Source of the DNA: Bacillota bacterium
GTDB taxonomy: Bacteria > Bacillota > Limnochordia > Darwinibacteriales > DTU012
Direction: 5' to 3'
Assembly: GCA_012520795.1 (NCBI GenBank)
Contig: JAAYNP010000026.1
Span: forward strand, 1 to 64,000
Length of the DNA stretch: 64,000 nucleotides
Below the pieces are notes generated by a model that saw only the letters and a list, made by a program, of their open reading frames with translations, did no database searches and was not told the origin of the DNA. Below are positions 18,800-31,141 of this stretch, in pieces. How positions within the stretch are numbered: position 1 is the stretch's first letter; every line of letters begins with the position of its first letter. Position numbers and translations under genes: made by a program.

Positions 18800-18834
18800 T
18801 GAGAAAGATTATCATTTTCAAAAACCGCTGTCAA
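18800..18834 (-). promoter_or_regulatory. Fur-box-like palindrome overlapping a sigma-A-type promoter
   Basis: TGAGAAAGATTATCATTTTCA (18800-18820) is a TGAnAAnGATnATCnTTnTCA palindrome; minus strand reads TTGACA-N17-TAATCT. Confidence 0.75.
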
Positions 18835-18936
18835 TACTTTTACCATGTAAATTTTAATTAGGCAGGGTTTAGTCAAAGCGGTACCGAAATTGCACACCAG
18901 TGGTATTCAAGTCTGATTCTGGGAGTTAAGTATCGA

Positions 18937-20286
18937 TTGGAGGGGATCAAAATGGCGGTTTTTGAAAACTGTACCCTGAAATTCCCCCATCAGCCACCGC
19001 CCAGGGCTGCAAAACCAGATTTCAAGAAGGGGCAAAGGCCGAGGCCGGCAGATAAGTATAGTCTGTGGGGGTCGCACGATCCGGCCATTTTTCGTGATCC
19101 GGTAACGGAAAACTACTACACATACTGTACCGGGGCCATTGCCCGCCGATCCCGGGATTTGATAGTCTGGGAGAATGTCGGCAAGGTAGTGGAGAATCCG
19201 CCGCCTGAATCGGTGGAATGGGTTGGCGGCAATGCGATTTGGGCGCCGGATATCATCAAGGCCGGCGATGAATACAGGTTGTACTGTTCAAATTCCACCT
19301 GGGGCGTGCGCCAGTCATGCATTTTTCTAGCAGCAGCCGACAATCCTGAAGGGCCGTTTGTGCCCAGGGGTATTGTCCTGAAAACCAGTGATCAGCTTCC
19401 GGTGAATGCAATCGATGCCAACCCTGTTGTTGACCAGGCAACCGGCGAGCAGTACATGGCCTATGGCTCATTTTGGGGAGGCTGCCATATCCTGAAACTG
19501 GATCCGGCTACAGGGCTGGCGGCAGAAGAAGGGATCGGCAAATGCATTGCCAGAAGGCCTTCTTGGACTGACTGCTCCATCGAAGGGCCGTACATTGTCT
19601 ACAATCCCGACACTGAATATTACTACCTGTTTGTCTCCTACGGTTCTTTAGCCAGCGACTACAACATCAGGGTCGGCCGCAGCCGGTCGGTAACCGGGCC
19701 TTACCTTGATCACAACGGGCGGAATTTGGCGGATCTCGAAGACTACCGCAGTGAGGTCGGGTACATGGTTGCCTGCGGCTACCGGTTTCACGGAAGCCCG
19801 GGAGTCATGGGTCCCGGGCACAACTCTGTGCTGCGGGATTTTGATGGGCAGTGGTATCTGGCCTGCCATATCCGGGAACATGATTTTTACACACCCCAGA
19901 TATCCACGATGCACATTCACAAGATGTTTTGGACCGCAGACGGCTGGCCGGTGATCAATCCCCAGTGCTATGCAGGCGAGCAGTCTCAGTCGCTGGAACG
20001 GCGGTGGCTTGTGGGCATGTATGAACGGATCAAACTTGTCCCAGCAGTACCCCAAGGAGTGATCAATTCTGTGCCAATGATTCTGGCTGAAGACGGCAGT
20101 TTTCGGTGCTGTTCCCTAAAGGGAAAATGGGAGCAGCTTGATGATGCCACCATCAGAATCGAGTTCGGGAATACCGAGGAAATATGTATTGTCACCCCTG
20201 CCTGGGACTGGGACCGGGATGAGCCGACTCTGTGCATCACTGGCAGGGATCAGTTCGGAACAGCGGTTTGGGGCAAGAAAATATAG
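18937..20286 (+). CDS. Glycoside hydrolase family 43 (arabinanase/arabinosidase-like)
   Basis: GSHDPAIFRDPVTENYYTYCTG, IWAPDIIKAGDEYRLYCSNSTWG, DCSIEGPYIVYNPDTEYYYLFVSYG, GPGHNSVLRDFDGQWYLACHIRE. Confidence 0.85.
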   Translation: MEGIKMAVFENCTLKFPHQPPPRAAKPDFKKGQRPRPADKYSLWGSHDPAIFRDPVTENYYTYCTGAIARRSRDLIVWENVGKVVENPPPESVEWVGGNAIWAPDIIKAGDEYRLYCSNSTWGVRQSCIFLAAADNPEGPFVPRGIVLKTSDQLPVNAIDANPVVDQATGEQYMAYGSFWGGCHILKLDPATGLAAEEGIGKCIARRPSWTDCSIEGPYIVYNPDTEYYYLFVSYGSLASDYNIRVGRSRSVTGPYLDHNGRNLADLEDYRSEVGYMVACGYRFHGSPGVMGPGHNSVLRDFDGQWYLACHIREHDFYTPQISTMHIHKMFWTADGWPVINPQCYAGEQSQSLERRWLVGMYERIKLVPAVPQGVINSVPMILAEDGSFRCCSLKGKWEQLDDATIRIEFGNTEEICIVTPAWDWDRDEPTLCITGRDQFGTAVWGKKI

Positions 20287-20355
20287 GACATGAATTGAAA
20301 AGAGGCGAAGTATTGGTGCCGCCGTTGATTGACCACTTGACAGGGAGGAATTTGA

Positions 20356-21396
20356 GTGAGCACTGCAGCAATTGTCGGAGCCGGTATGATGGGTTCGGCC
20401 ATGTGCGTGCCGCTGTGTGACAACGGACATGAGGTGCGTTTGGTTGGGACTGATCTTGATCGTGAAATCATTGAGAGTGTGGCCAGAGACCGCTGGCATC
20501 CTACGCTTCAACGGAAACTGCCCCGGGGAATCGTGCCTATGCAGGTGGAGGCACTGGCTGCAGCCGTTTCAAACGCGGATCTAATCATCTGCGGTGTGAG
20601 CAGCTTTGGCGTGGAATGGTTTGCCGAGCATGTGGTGCCGCTGATCCCTGCAGGGACACCGGTGCTGGCGGTAACCAAAGGATTGGCTGAAGGCGAAAAC
20701 GGATGTCTGATACCTTATCCCCATTGGTGGGCGCGAAATGCAAAGACAGGCCGGCACCTTTCGTTCAATGCCATCGGAGGGCCCTGCACAAGCTATGAAC
20801 TGGCGGATCGCCGCCATTCCCATGTGCACTTTTGCGGCAGTGAGCTCGCTGTACTAAAGAAACTTAAGGCTGTGTTGGAAACAGCGTACTACCATGTATC
20901 GCTGTCCACAGATGTGGTGGGTATCGAATCGGCTGCAGCCTTGAAGAACGCCTACGCTTTAGTGGTCACCCTGGCGGTAGGCCTGCAGCAGCGGGTTGAA
21001 GGGGAAGGCTGCCAATTGGCGAATAATCCCCAGGCGGCGCTGTTTGGGCAAAGCGTACGGGAAATGACTGAATTGGTCAGGCTTTTGGGCGGCAGGCCGG
21101 AGAGCGTTACCGCCGGAATTGCCGATCTGTTTGTCACCATCTTCGGCGGGAGGACTCGCAAGCTCGGGACCCTGCTTGGCCGGGGGCTGACGTTTTCGCA
21201 GGCTATGGAGGAGCTGTCTGGCGTAACCTTGGAATCGGTGGTGATTACCACCAGGATTGCCCGGGCGGTGCGGGGCCAGGCTGCCCAAGGGTTTGCGCCG
21301 GACGATGCATTTCCGCTTTTGATGCATATTGATGAGGTAATCAATAAAGGCGCAGCGGTGAATCTACCCTGGCATAAGTTCTCTTTACCGGCTTAA
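20356..21396 (+). CDS. NAD(P)-dependent glycerol-3-phosphate dehydrogenase-like protein
   Basis: N-terminal Rossmann (AAIVGAGMMGSAMCVPLCDNGHEVRLVGTD) and GpsA-like NAYALVVTLAVGL, TAGIADLFVTIFGGRTRKLGTLLGRG. Confidence 0.8.
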   Translation: MSTAAIVGAGMMGSAMCVPLCDNGHEVRLVGTDLDREIIESVARDRWHPTLQRKLPRGIVPMQVEALAAAVSNADLIICGVSSFGVEWFAEHVVPLIPAGTPVLAVTKGLAEGENGCLIPYPHWWARNAKTGRHLSFNAIGGPCTSYELADRRHSHVHFCGSELAVLKKLKAVLETAYYHVSLSTDVVGIESAAALKNAYALVVTLAVGLQQRVEGEGCQLANNPQAALFGQSVREMTELVRLLGGRPESVTAGIADLFVTIFGGRTRKLGTLLGRGLTFSQAMEELSGVTLESVVITTRIARAVRGQAAQGFAPDDAFPLLMHIDEVINKGAAVNLPWHKFSLPA

Positions 21397-21759
21397 TGGC
21401 GATCCGCAGTGGGGGCAGTAGGCAAATCTCGGGTCAAGCCTGGCGGAGCAGTTGGGGCAGGCTGGGGCTGCTGTTCTGTCACTGCAGCGGATGTGTTCTT
21501 TTTCAATTACAACTGAATGACCGGCTTCGATATTGGAGCCGGTTTCCTGATCCAGTTCACAGATTCGGCTGCAGCAGTGGGTTTGAATATAGTAACGCCT
21601 GTTCCAGCGCCATACTGGGACAAAGAAAACGTGGAAGTAGTAGTAGCTTTTGATGATGTCATAGCGGCCGTATCTTTCGCACACAGGGCAAATGACCGCT
21701 GATTCGGAGGTTATGTGCTGGGTTTTATTCTGGATCCCGAAAATGCCCACAAAGAACAT
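21385..21759 (-). CDS. Zinc-ribbon domain protein
   Basis: MFFVGIFGIQNKTQ with CPVC and C-terminal CPNCSARLDPRFAYCPHCGSPL. Confidence 0.7.
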   Translation of the reverse strand: MFFVGIFGIQNKTQHITSESAVICPVCERYGRYDIIKSYYYFHVFFVPVWRWNRRYYIQTHCCSRICELDQETGSNIEAGHSVVIEKEHIRCSDRTAAPACPNCSARLDPRFAYCPHCGSPLSR

Positions 21760-21907
21760 CCGCTCCACTCCTGTACCATGAGAGTCCCAAGCCGGCCTGC
21801 GGCTGACAGTCACCGGTTCCTTCGTCTATTATATTACACCGACGTATCCGCTGGCAATCTTTACAATATGTTAACAAAAACAGCGCCAAAAAAATGCCGG
21901 CCGGGTA

Positions 21908-21951
21908 TTGACAAAAGTCTATATACTGTATATATTGTATATGTACAGTAT
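21908..21951 (+). promoter_or_regulatory. Promoter with overlapping inverted repeat upstream of GntR-ABC operon
   Basis: TTGACA-N17-TATATT (21908-21936) with ATACTGTA (21923-21930)...TACAGTAT (21944-21951). Confidence 0.75.
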
Positions 21952-21995
21952 GAATTGTATATCTTTTAGGGAACGATATGGCAGGAGGTGACTGG

Positions 21996-22376
21996 TTGGA
22001 TATCATTATCAGCAACTCCAGCGGAAAACCGCTGTATGAGCAGATAATAGGGCAGATCAAAAAAATGATCATCTCCGGAGAACTAAAACCCGGTGAAATG
22101 CTGCCATCCATGCGTTATCTGGCCAAAGAGTTAAGGATCAGCGTGATTACAACCAAGAGAGCCTATGAGGAATTAGAACGAGAAGGGTTCATTACTACGG
22201 TACAGGGCAAAGGCAGTTTTGTATCGGAGCACAATATGGAGTTAATCCGCGAGCAGCAGCTGCGGCTTGTCGAGCAATATCTGGAGCAGGCAGTCGCTGC
22301 CGCCAAACAGGCAGGGATATCGCAGGAAGAGATGGTTACTATCGTAGAGGTGTACTATCAAGAGGGGGATCATTAG
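21996..22376 (+). CDS. GntR family regulator (YtrA-like, HTH plus short C-term)
   Basis: GKPLYEQIIGQIKKMIISGELKPGEMLPSMRYLAKELRISVITTKRAYEELEREGFI. Confidence 0.9.
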   Translation: MDIIISNSSGKPLYEQIIGQIKKMIISGELKPGEMLPSMRYLAKELRISVITTKRAYEELEREGFITTVQGKGSFVSEHNMELIREQQLRLVEQYLEQAVAAAKQAGISQEEMVTIVEVYYQEGDH

Positions 22377-22377
22377 T

Positions 22378-23223
22378 ATGAGGAATGTGCTGGAAATAAA
22401 CGGATTAACCAAAACTTATGACCGCTTTACACTGGACAATATCAGTTTTGCCCTGCCCGAGGGCAGTATCATGGGATTTATCGGGGAAAATGGGGCAGGC
22501 AAGACTACTACCATCAAGCTGATTCTCAATATTATTAACCGTGACAAGGGCAAAATCAAGATCTTCGGCCGTGACAACAAGGTCGATGATGCCGAGCTCA
22601 AACAGGACATCGGTGTTGTCCTGGATGAAATCAATTTTCCCGACAGTCTGACACCTCGAAACATCAATCAATTCATGCGCCATATCTACAGCAACTGGGA
22701 TCAGCAGGTTTTCTACAATCACCTCGACCAGTTTGCTTTGCCGCAGTGTAAGGAGTTGAAATCGTTTTCCCGGGGCATGAAAATGAAGCTGTCGATTGCC
22801 GTGGCCCTTTCGCACAACGCCAAATTGTTGATTCTGGACGAACCGACCAGCGGGCTGGATCCCGTAGTCCGTGATGAGATTCTCGACATTTTTCTCGAAT
22901 TTATCCAGGATGAGCAGCATTCGATTTTCCTCTCTACCCATATAACCAGCGATATCGAGAAGGTAGCGGATTACATTACCTTCATTCATCAGGGGAAATT
23001 GGTCTTTGTCGAGGAGACGGATCAGCTTTTGATCCGGTACGGTATCTTGAAGTGCGGACTGCAGGAATTCGCAAAGCTTGAACCGGGCTCTGTATTGAGG
23101 TACCGCAAGAACCGTTTTGGTGTGGACGCTTTGGTGGAAAGGGAAAAATTTGAAGGTTTTACGGTGGATAATGCCACTATTGAAGAGATTATGTTATTCA
23201 TCATTCGGGGGGAAAAGCAATGA
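22378..23223 (+). CDS. ABC transporter ATP-binding protein
   Basis: Walker A GENGAGKTTT; LILDEPTSGLDP Walker B. Confidence 0.93.
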   Translation: MRNVLEINGLTKTYDRFTLDNISFALPEGSIMGFIGENGAGKTTTIKLILNIINRDKGKIKIFGRDNKVDDAELKQDIGVVLDEINFPDSLTPRNINQFMRHIYSNWDQQVFYNHLDQFALPQCKELKSFSRGMKMKLSIAVALSHNAKLLILDEPTSGLDPVVRDEILDIFLEFIQDEQHSIFLSTHITSDIEKVADYITFIHQGKLVFVEETDQLLIRYGILKCGLQEFAKLEPGSVLRYRKNRFGVDALVEREKFEGFTVDNATIEEIMLFIIRGEKQ

Positions 23224-23837
23224 TCGGGTTGTTGATCAAAGACTTGTATACGTTGAAACGGCAGTTGCGAATTGTGGTGCTCATTTCAGTTATCTACTTC
23301 GCCGTTGCAGTTTTGTCCAAAAACCTGGGCATGTTTACGGGGATTGCGATGATGTGTGCAATCGTGCTGCCGATAACTTCAATGGCTTACGATGAACAAT
23401 GCAAATGGGATCGGTATGCCCTGGCCACGCCCCTGTCGCGGACAACAATAGTGTTGAGTAAATATGTATTGGGTGTGCTTTTGAATATCGTGGGAGTGTT
23501 GCTGGTGTGTGCTGCACATCTGACTGGCGCTCGATTCGGACTGAGTGTAGATGGCGAGTTGCTGCCAACAGTGTTTGGCATGAGCACAGGCGCATTGGCG
23601 GTCATGTCCGTGATCCTGCCGCTGATGTACAAGTTTGGTGTGGAAAAGGCAAGGTTGATTATGGTGATTGTCTTTTTGGTGCCGTTTCTCCTGGTCATGG
23701 CCGCATCCCGGTTCCAACTGGAATTGTCGCTTGATCTGGTCAAACAGTATGTCTACCTTTTGCCGGTGGCTGTGATAGGCATGATCTTGGTTTCTCTCTA
23801 CTGTTCGATCAGGATTTACAAGGGAAAGGAGTTTTAG
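23220..23837 (+). CDS. ABC-2 type transporter permease
   Basis: Hydrophobic ORF overlapping the ATPase stop; KWDRYALATPLSRTTIVLSKY. Confidence 0.8.
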   Translation: MIGLLIKDLYTLKRQLRIVVLISVIYFAVAVLSKNLGMFTGIAMMCAIVLPITSMAYDEQCKWDRYALATPLSRTTIVLSKYVLGVLLNIVGVLLVCAAHLTGARFGLSVDGELLPTVFGMSTGALAVMSVILPLMYKFGVEKARLIMVIVFLVPFLLVMAASRFQLELSLDLVKQYVYLLPVAVIGMILVSLYCSIRIYKGKEF

Positions 23838-23999
23838 AGTGCCAATTTAGAGGAATCCTTCCCTTAGGGCAGAAATAATAAGGCAAATGGCAGACCCCAT
23901 TGGCTCGGCCATGCTGGTTACCCTGTGCTGATGGAGCCATATGGGGTCACTTTGTGCAAGAATCAGGAATAACATGAAGATCATATGGGGGCCAGTTTG

Positions 24000-25292
24000 A
24001 TGAGACTAAACTATAAGCGGACGTTCTTGGTTGGGCTTGCATTCATGTCAATCAGCGCTTTTTGGCAGCTGTACGACAGTATCATCCCTTTGATTCTGAA
24101 GAATACTTTTGAACTGGGGGACACCTGGGCAGGAGCAATCATGGCTTTGGACAATATTTTCGCCCTGTTCATGCTGCCTCTGTTCGGCACCCTCTCGGAC
24201 CGGGTCGATACTCCGATTGGCAAGCGGATGCCGTTCATTCTGGTGGGGACGGGAGTTACGGTCGTGGCCATGATCTGTTTGCCCATAGCCGACAATTCGG
24301 CCAATCTGACTTTGTTTATGAGTGTCTTGTTTGTTACGCTCTTGGCTGTCAGCGTCTATCGTTCGCCGGCGGTGGCATTAATGCCTGATGTGACTCCGCC
24401 GCCGCTGCGTTCAAAGGCCAATGCGGTGATCAACCTGATGGGAGCATTAGGTGCTGTGGTTGCACTTGTTTTAATCAGGATCATGGTGCCTGAAGGCGAC
24501 TGCCCAAATTACCTGCCGATCTTTAGTTTAGTGGCAGGTGTGATGGCTGTTGCTACGCTGATTCTGTTCGCAACCATCAAAGAGAAGAAACTGGCAGCTG
24601 AGATGAGGGCTCTTGCGGCTGAAAGGGACGGTGTTCGCGAAGGCAGGCCTGCAGACCAGGGCGCCGGTGCCAAAGGGCTTCCCCGTGATGTGCGTCGCAG
24701 TTTGATCTGCCTGCTCCTGTCTGTCTTTCTATGGTTTATGGCATATAATGCAGTTACCACTGCCTTTTCCAAGTACGCCCAGGAAGTTCTGGGCATGGAA
24801 GGCGGCAAATTCGCCAGCAGTCTGTTGGTGGCCACGATTACGGCTATTATAGCTTTTATTCCGGTTGGAATCTTTGCCAGCAATATGGGGCGCAAACGAA
24901 CTATACTGTTCGGGGTTGCGTTGATGTTTGTTGGATTTACAGCTGCATTCTTCTTCACCAGCGATCATTGGTCGATGAACATCCTGCTGGGCTTGGTAGG
25001 TTTGGGCTGGGCTGCCATCAATGTCAACTCATACCCCATGGTGGTGGAGATGGCCAAGGGTTCAGACATAGGCAGATTCACCGGTTATTATTACACCTTT
25101 TCCATGGCGGGGCAGATTGTAACCCCGGTCCTTTCCGGTGCATTTCTGGAGTACGTGGGTTACCGGACTCTGTTTCCCTACGCCGCTGTTTTCATGCTGC
25201 TGGCCTTGTTCACCATGATTCAGGTAAAACACGGCGATTATAAACCGCTGCTGCCCAAGGACAAATTGGAAATACTGGATGTGGGAGACTGA
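24000..25292 (+). CDS. MFS transporter
   Basis: 12-TM-like protein with GTLSDRVDTPIGKRMPFI loop motif; start at the internal ATG (MRLNYKRTF). Confidence 0.85.
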   Translation: MRLNYKRTFLVGLAFMSISAFWQLYDSIIPLILKNTFELGDTWAGAIMALDNIFALFMLPLFGTLSDRVDTPIGKRMPFILVGTGVTVVAMICLPIADNSANLTLFMSVLFVTLLAVSVYRSPAVALMPDVTPPPLRSKANAVINLMGALGAVVALVLIRIMVPEGDCPNYLPIFSLVAGVMAVATLILFATIKEKKLAAEMRALAAERDGVREGRPADQGAGAKGLPRDVRRSLICLLLSVFLWFMAYNAVTTAFSKYAQEVLGMEGGKFASSLLVATITAIIAFIPVGIFASNMGRKRTILFGVALMFVGFTAAFFFTSDHWSMNILLGLVGLGWAAINVNSYPMVVEMAKGSDIGRFTGYYYTFSMAGQIVTPVLSGAFLEYVGYRTLFPYAAVFMLLALFTMIQVKHGDYKPLLPKDKLEILDVGD

Positions 25293-26118
25293 CATGGGGA
25301 TGGCTTTCACTGCTGCTGCAGCTGTGCTTGTTTTGGGATTGGTTGGTTTGGCGGTTGCTTTAATCAAACCGAACCGAAGGCGGGTTGATCAGCCGCCAAC
25401 CCGGTGGTATGCCCACAGGGGGCTCCATGGGCCGGGTATACCGGAGAACTCGCTGCTCGCTTTTCAAAAGGCCAAGGAAAAAGGCTTTGGAGTGGAACTG
25501 GATGTCCAAATGACCAAAGACGGCAGGCTGGTGGTATTCCATGATGCCACCTTGAAACGGATGTGCGGCGCAAAGGGAATTGTAAGCCAGTTAACCTACG
25601 ACGAGCTGAGGCAGTACCGTTTGACCGGTTCTGAACAAAAGATACCGCTGTTTCGGGAAGTACTGGATCTATTAGAGGATCTACCCGTTATTTGTGAGAT
25701 CAAACCCCATAACGGCAACTCCAATCCTGCTTTGTGTGAGCTTGTTTGTGAAGAAATCCGGGATTACAAGGGCGAAGTCTGGATAGAATCCTTCAGCCCC
25801 TTAATTGTACGCTGGTTCAAGGTGCACAGGCCTGATCTGATCCGCGGCCAGCTGTCCATGGATTTTGTCGCCAGGAGAGAAGGGCTGAAGTTTCATCAAG
25901 CCTTTTTAATGAAACATTTGCTGGTTAACATTCTAGGGCGCCCTGATTTTGTCGCCTACTGCCATAAAGACCGGGCATGGGGGTTCAGCCTCTGCCGGAA
26001 ATTGTTTCGCCCGCTCTGCCTGGCCTGGACGGTGAATGATCCGGCCCTGTTCGAGCAGTTGGTCTGCAAATTTGACGGCTTCATATTTGAAAACAGGCTG
26101 TTGGATGCGGAGGAATAG
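25279..26118 (+). CDS. Glycerophosphodiester phosphodiesterase
   Basis: AHRGLHGPGIPENSLLAFQKAKEKGFGVELDVQMTKDGRLVVFHD. Confidence 0.92.
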   Translation: MWETDMGMAFTAAAAVLVLGLVGLAVALIKPNRRRVDQPPTRWYAHRGLHGPGIPENSLLAFQKAKEKGFGVELDVQMTKDGRLVVFHDATLKRMCGAKGIVSQLTYDELRQYRLTGSEQKIPLFREVLDLLEDLPVICEIKPHNGNSNPALCELVCEEIRDYKGEVWIESFSPLIVRWFKVHRPDLIRGQLSMDFVARREGLKFHQAFLMKHLLVNILGRPDFVAYCHKDRAWGFSLCRKLFRPLCLAWTVNDPALFEQLVCKFDGFIFENRLLDAEE

Positions 26119-26120
26119 GA

Positions 26121-27044
26121 TTGATTCATTTTTTGATCAGAATGTTTATCACCAATTATGAGGATGCGGCAGATCCGCGAGTGCGGGAAGCCTATGGTAT
26201 CTTGTCAGGGGTTTTGGGGATTATCTGCAATGTTTTCCTATTTGTGTTGAAACTTGGTGTCGGCCTGGCAATCAACAGCATTGCTGTTTTGTCCGATGCT
26301 TTCAACAACCTCACCGATTTGAGTTCCTCACTGATCGTAATTGTCGGAGCCAAGCTCAGCAGTCAGCCGCCTGACCTCGAACATCCCCACGGCCACGGGC
26401 GCTATGAATATGTCGGCGCATTGGTAATGGCGGTCATCATTATTGTTGTTGGGCTGCAGCTGGCCCGCACCTCCATAGGGAAAATTGTCCAGCCGGAGGT
26501 AGTTGAGGCAAGTGCACTAACCTTTTTCCTGCTGGTGATCAGTGTTGCGGTGAAGCTGTGGATGTTTGCCTACAACCGTTATATCAGCGGCGTGATCAAT
26601 TCCGGCATAAACCGGGCTGCGGCAGTCGACAGCTTTAACGACGCGGTTGCCACAAGTTCAGTGGTTGTTGGGCTTGTTGTCGGCCGGTATGTCTCTCTTC
26701 CAGTAGATGGGATTATGGGATTGCTGATTTCATTGGTCGTCATTTATTCCGGTCTCGCTACTGGGAAACCGGCTGTGAGCCTCCTGCTTGGTGCCACACC
26801 CAATCCCGACCTTATTGCCGGGATCAATGCCATCTTTCAGGCAAGCCCGATGGTACTCGGCACTCATGATCTAAAACTGCATGATTATGGCCCGGGTAGA
26901 ATAGTCGGATCGATTCATGCGGCGGTACCGGCTGATGCCAACGTTAGTGAGATTCATGATGAGCTCGACCGGCTTGAACGTCAGGTCCAGGCAGAACTGG
27001 GCATTAATATGGTAATCCATGCTGATCCTGAGGGGCAATCCTGA
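26121..27044 (+). CDS. Cation diffusion facilitator family transporter
   Basis: NSIAVLSDAFNNLTDLSSSLIVIVGAKLSSQPPDLEHPHGHGRYEYVGAL. Confidence 0.92.
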   Translation: MIHFLIRMFITNYEDAADPRVREAYGILSGVLGIICNVFLFVLKLGVGLAINSIAVLSDAFNNLTDLSSSLIVIVGAKLSSQPPDLEHPHGHGRYEYVGALVMAVIIIVVGLQLARTSIGKIVQPEVVEASALTFFLLVISVAVKLWMFAYNRYISGVINSGINRAAAVDSFNDAVATSSVVVGLVVGRYVSLPVDGIMGLLISLVVIYSGLATGKPAVSLLLGATPNPDLIAGINAIFQASPMVLGTHDLKLHDYGPGRIVGSIHAAVPADANVSEIHDELDRLERQVQAELGINMVIHADPEGQS

Positions 27045-27059
27045 CAGTATTTTCTGGTG

Positions 27060-27103
27060 TTGTCAGGCAAGTGGGAATCGGATACAATAGAGATGATATT
27101 CCC
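27060..27103 (+). promoter_or_regulatory. Promoter with flanking inverted repeat upstream of lacI-type gene
   Basis: TTGTCA-N17-TACAAT (27060-27088); GGGAAT (27073)...ATTCCC (27103). Confidence 0.5.
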
Positions 27104-27122
27104 AACCGGAGGAGCGGTGGAA

Positions 27123-29281
<2,159 letters not shown>

Positions 29282-29293
29282 GAGGAACCATGA

Positions 29294-29575
29294 GTGATTA
29301 TTGGAAGTGCGATTCTCAGTCTGCGTATTATTGGTGTTCAGTCCCTAAAAGAGAAACGGGCAGTTTTGCTGAGTCTGATCAGAAGAACACGGAACAAGTA
29401 TAATGCAGCCATTGCTGAAGTAGGGAGCCAAAACCTGTGGCAGCGGGCTGATCTCGGCATTGCTGTGATCAGCAGTACAGCCAAACATGCAGAAGTTCAG
29501 CTGCAAAATGTAGTCCGGTTTATCGAAGCTGAGCCTCGCTTGGAGGTAGTCTCGCTGGAGACAGAGATTCTGTAA
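29294..29575 (+). CDS. DUF503 family protein (YlxP-like)
   Basis: [43 protein letters not shown]. Confidence 0.88.
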   Translation: MIIGSAILSLRIIGVQSLKEKRAVLLSLIRRTRNKYNAAIAEVGSQNLWQRADLGIAVISSTAKHAEVQLQNVVRFIEAEPRLEVVSLETEIL

Positions 29576-29581
29576 CTGCAA

Positions 29582-29617
29582 AACCCAACTCGGCAAAGGC
29601 CAAGTTGGGTTTTTGTC
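29582..29617 (+). terminator. Rho-independent terminator
   Basis: AACCCAACTcGGC-aaag-GCCaAGTTGGGTT followed by TTTT. Confidence 0.9.
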
Positions 29618-29640
29618 ATTACGCAAATGGAGTGGTTTCT

Positions 29641-31125
29641 GTGCAGAATACGCAGCAAAGTTCATCCCTGAATCCCTGCATCCTGGTTATCTTTGGCGCA
29701 ACCGGTGATCTGGCCGGGCGCAAGCTGTATCCTGCATTGTATAACCTGGCCCAGGATCAGCTCTTACCCGAGTGTTTTGCGGTGGTTGCCGTAGGCAGGA
29801 AGGCAAAATCAAACCAGGATGCACAAGCGGACATCATTGAATCCATCAAAGCTTTTTCCAGGACCGAGTACACCGGCAGCGATGAAGACTTGGAGTTCTT
29901 GAAATGCTTTCACTACTTCCAGCTGGACTTTTATGATTCAGCGGGCTATGCCGGGTTGAAGAAGCTGTTGGATGGCATTGATCAACAGTGCCAGACCGAG
30001 GGTAACCGTGTCTTCTTTCTGGCAGTGGCCCCGGAACACTTTGCGCCAATCGCCCTTGAGCTGAAAGCCCACGGCATGGCTCATAATCAGGGATCATGGC
30101 AGCGAGTGGTGATCGAGAAGCCGTTTGGGCATGATCTTGAATCCGCGCAGAAGTTAAACTCGGTGATCCGCAGTACCTTTGCAGAAGAGCAGATCTACCG
30201 CATCGATCATTATCTGGGTAAGGAAATGGTGCAGAACCTGATGGTACTTCGCTTTGCCAACACCTTGTTTGAGCCGGTGTGGAACAACAAATATATCGAC
30301 CATGTCCAGATCACCTTTGCCGAGACAGTAGGTGTTGAGGGACGGGGGGCTTATTACGAAAAGGCAGGGGCTCTGCGGGATATGGTTCAAAACCACATGC
30401 TTCAGCTGCTGACTCTAATTGCCATGGAGCCTCCTGTCGATTTGGCCACGGAATCGATCAGGGACGAAAAGGTGAAAGTGCTCCGGTCTCTCAAAGTAAA
30501 TCCGGAGAATGTAGTCCGGGGGCAGTATGGCCCGGGAGTAGTGGATGCTCAGCAAGTTGTGGCCTACAATCAGGAACAACGGGTTGCTCCTGACACCAAT
30601 GTGGAGACTTTCGTTGCTTTGAAGACGTATGTGGAGAATTTCCGCTGGGCAGGGGTACCCTTTTATATGCGGACCGGAAAACGGATGCCCAAAAAATACT
30701 CAGAGATCGTAATCAGCTTTAAGAAACTGCCGGGCGTATTGTACTTCCGGGATGAACAACTCGATCCAAATCTGCTGGTTATTCGCGTCCAACCGGATGC
30801 GGGGATCTTTTTCAAGTTCAATGCCAAAAAACCCGGGACAGAGCACAGTATTGTCCCGGTTTCCATGGACTTTAGCGAAAGCTCCCTGGCAGGGTTCAAC
30901 ACGCCGGAAGCCTACGAGCGCCTGCTCTTCGATGTGATGCGGGGAGAGTCCGCACTGTTCACCCGCTGGGATGAAGTACAGTACGCCTGGCAGTTCATAG
31001 ACCAGATTGCCAGGCACTGGCATGCAGCCAATGCACCGGCTGTTGTTTACCCGGCAGGCAGTTTTGGGCAGGCCCAGGCAGATTACCTGATTCGGTCCGA
31101 CGGGCGGGAATGGCACGAATACTAG
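29641..31125 (+). CDS. zwf: Glucose-6-phosphate 1-dehydrogenase
   Basis: [45 protein letters not shown] start after the terminator. Confidence 0.95.
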   Translation: MQNTQQSSSLNPCILVIFGATGDLAGRKLYPALYNLAQDQLLPECFAVVAVGRKAKSNQDAQADIIESIKAFSRTEYTGSDEDLEFLKCFHYFQLDFYDSAGYAGLKKLLDGIDQQCQTEGNRVFFLAVAPEHFAPIALELKAHGMAHNQGSWQRVVIEKPFGHDLESAQKLNSVIRSTFAEEQIYRIDHYLGKEMVQNLMVLRFANTLFEPVWNNKYIDHVQITFAETVGVEGRGAYYEKAGALRDMVQNHMLQLLTLIAMEPPVDLATESIRDEKVKVLRSLKVNPENVVRGQYGPGVVDAQQVVAYNQEQRVAPDTNVETFVALKTYVENFRWAGVPFYMRTGKRMPKKYSEIVISFKKLPGVLYFRDEQLDPNLLVIRVQPDAGIFFKFNAKKPGTEHSIVPVSMDFSESSLAGFNTPEAYERLLFDVMRGESALFTRWDEVQYAWQFIDQIARHWHAANAPAVVYPAGSFGQAQADYLIRSDGREWHEY

Positions 31126-31141
31126 ATCGGGAGGTAATGCT

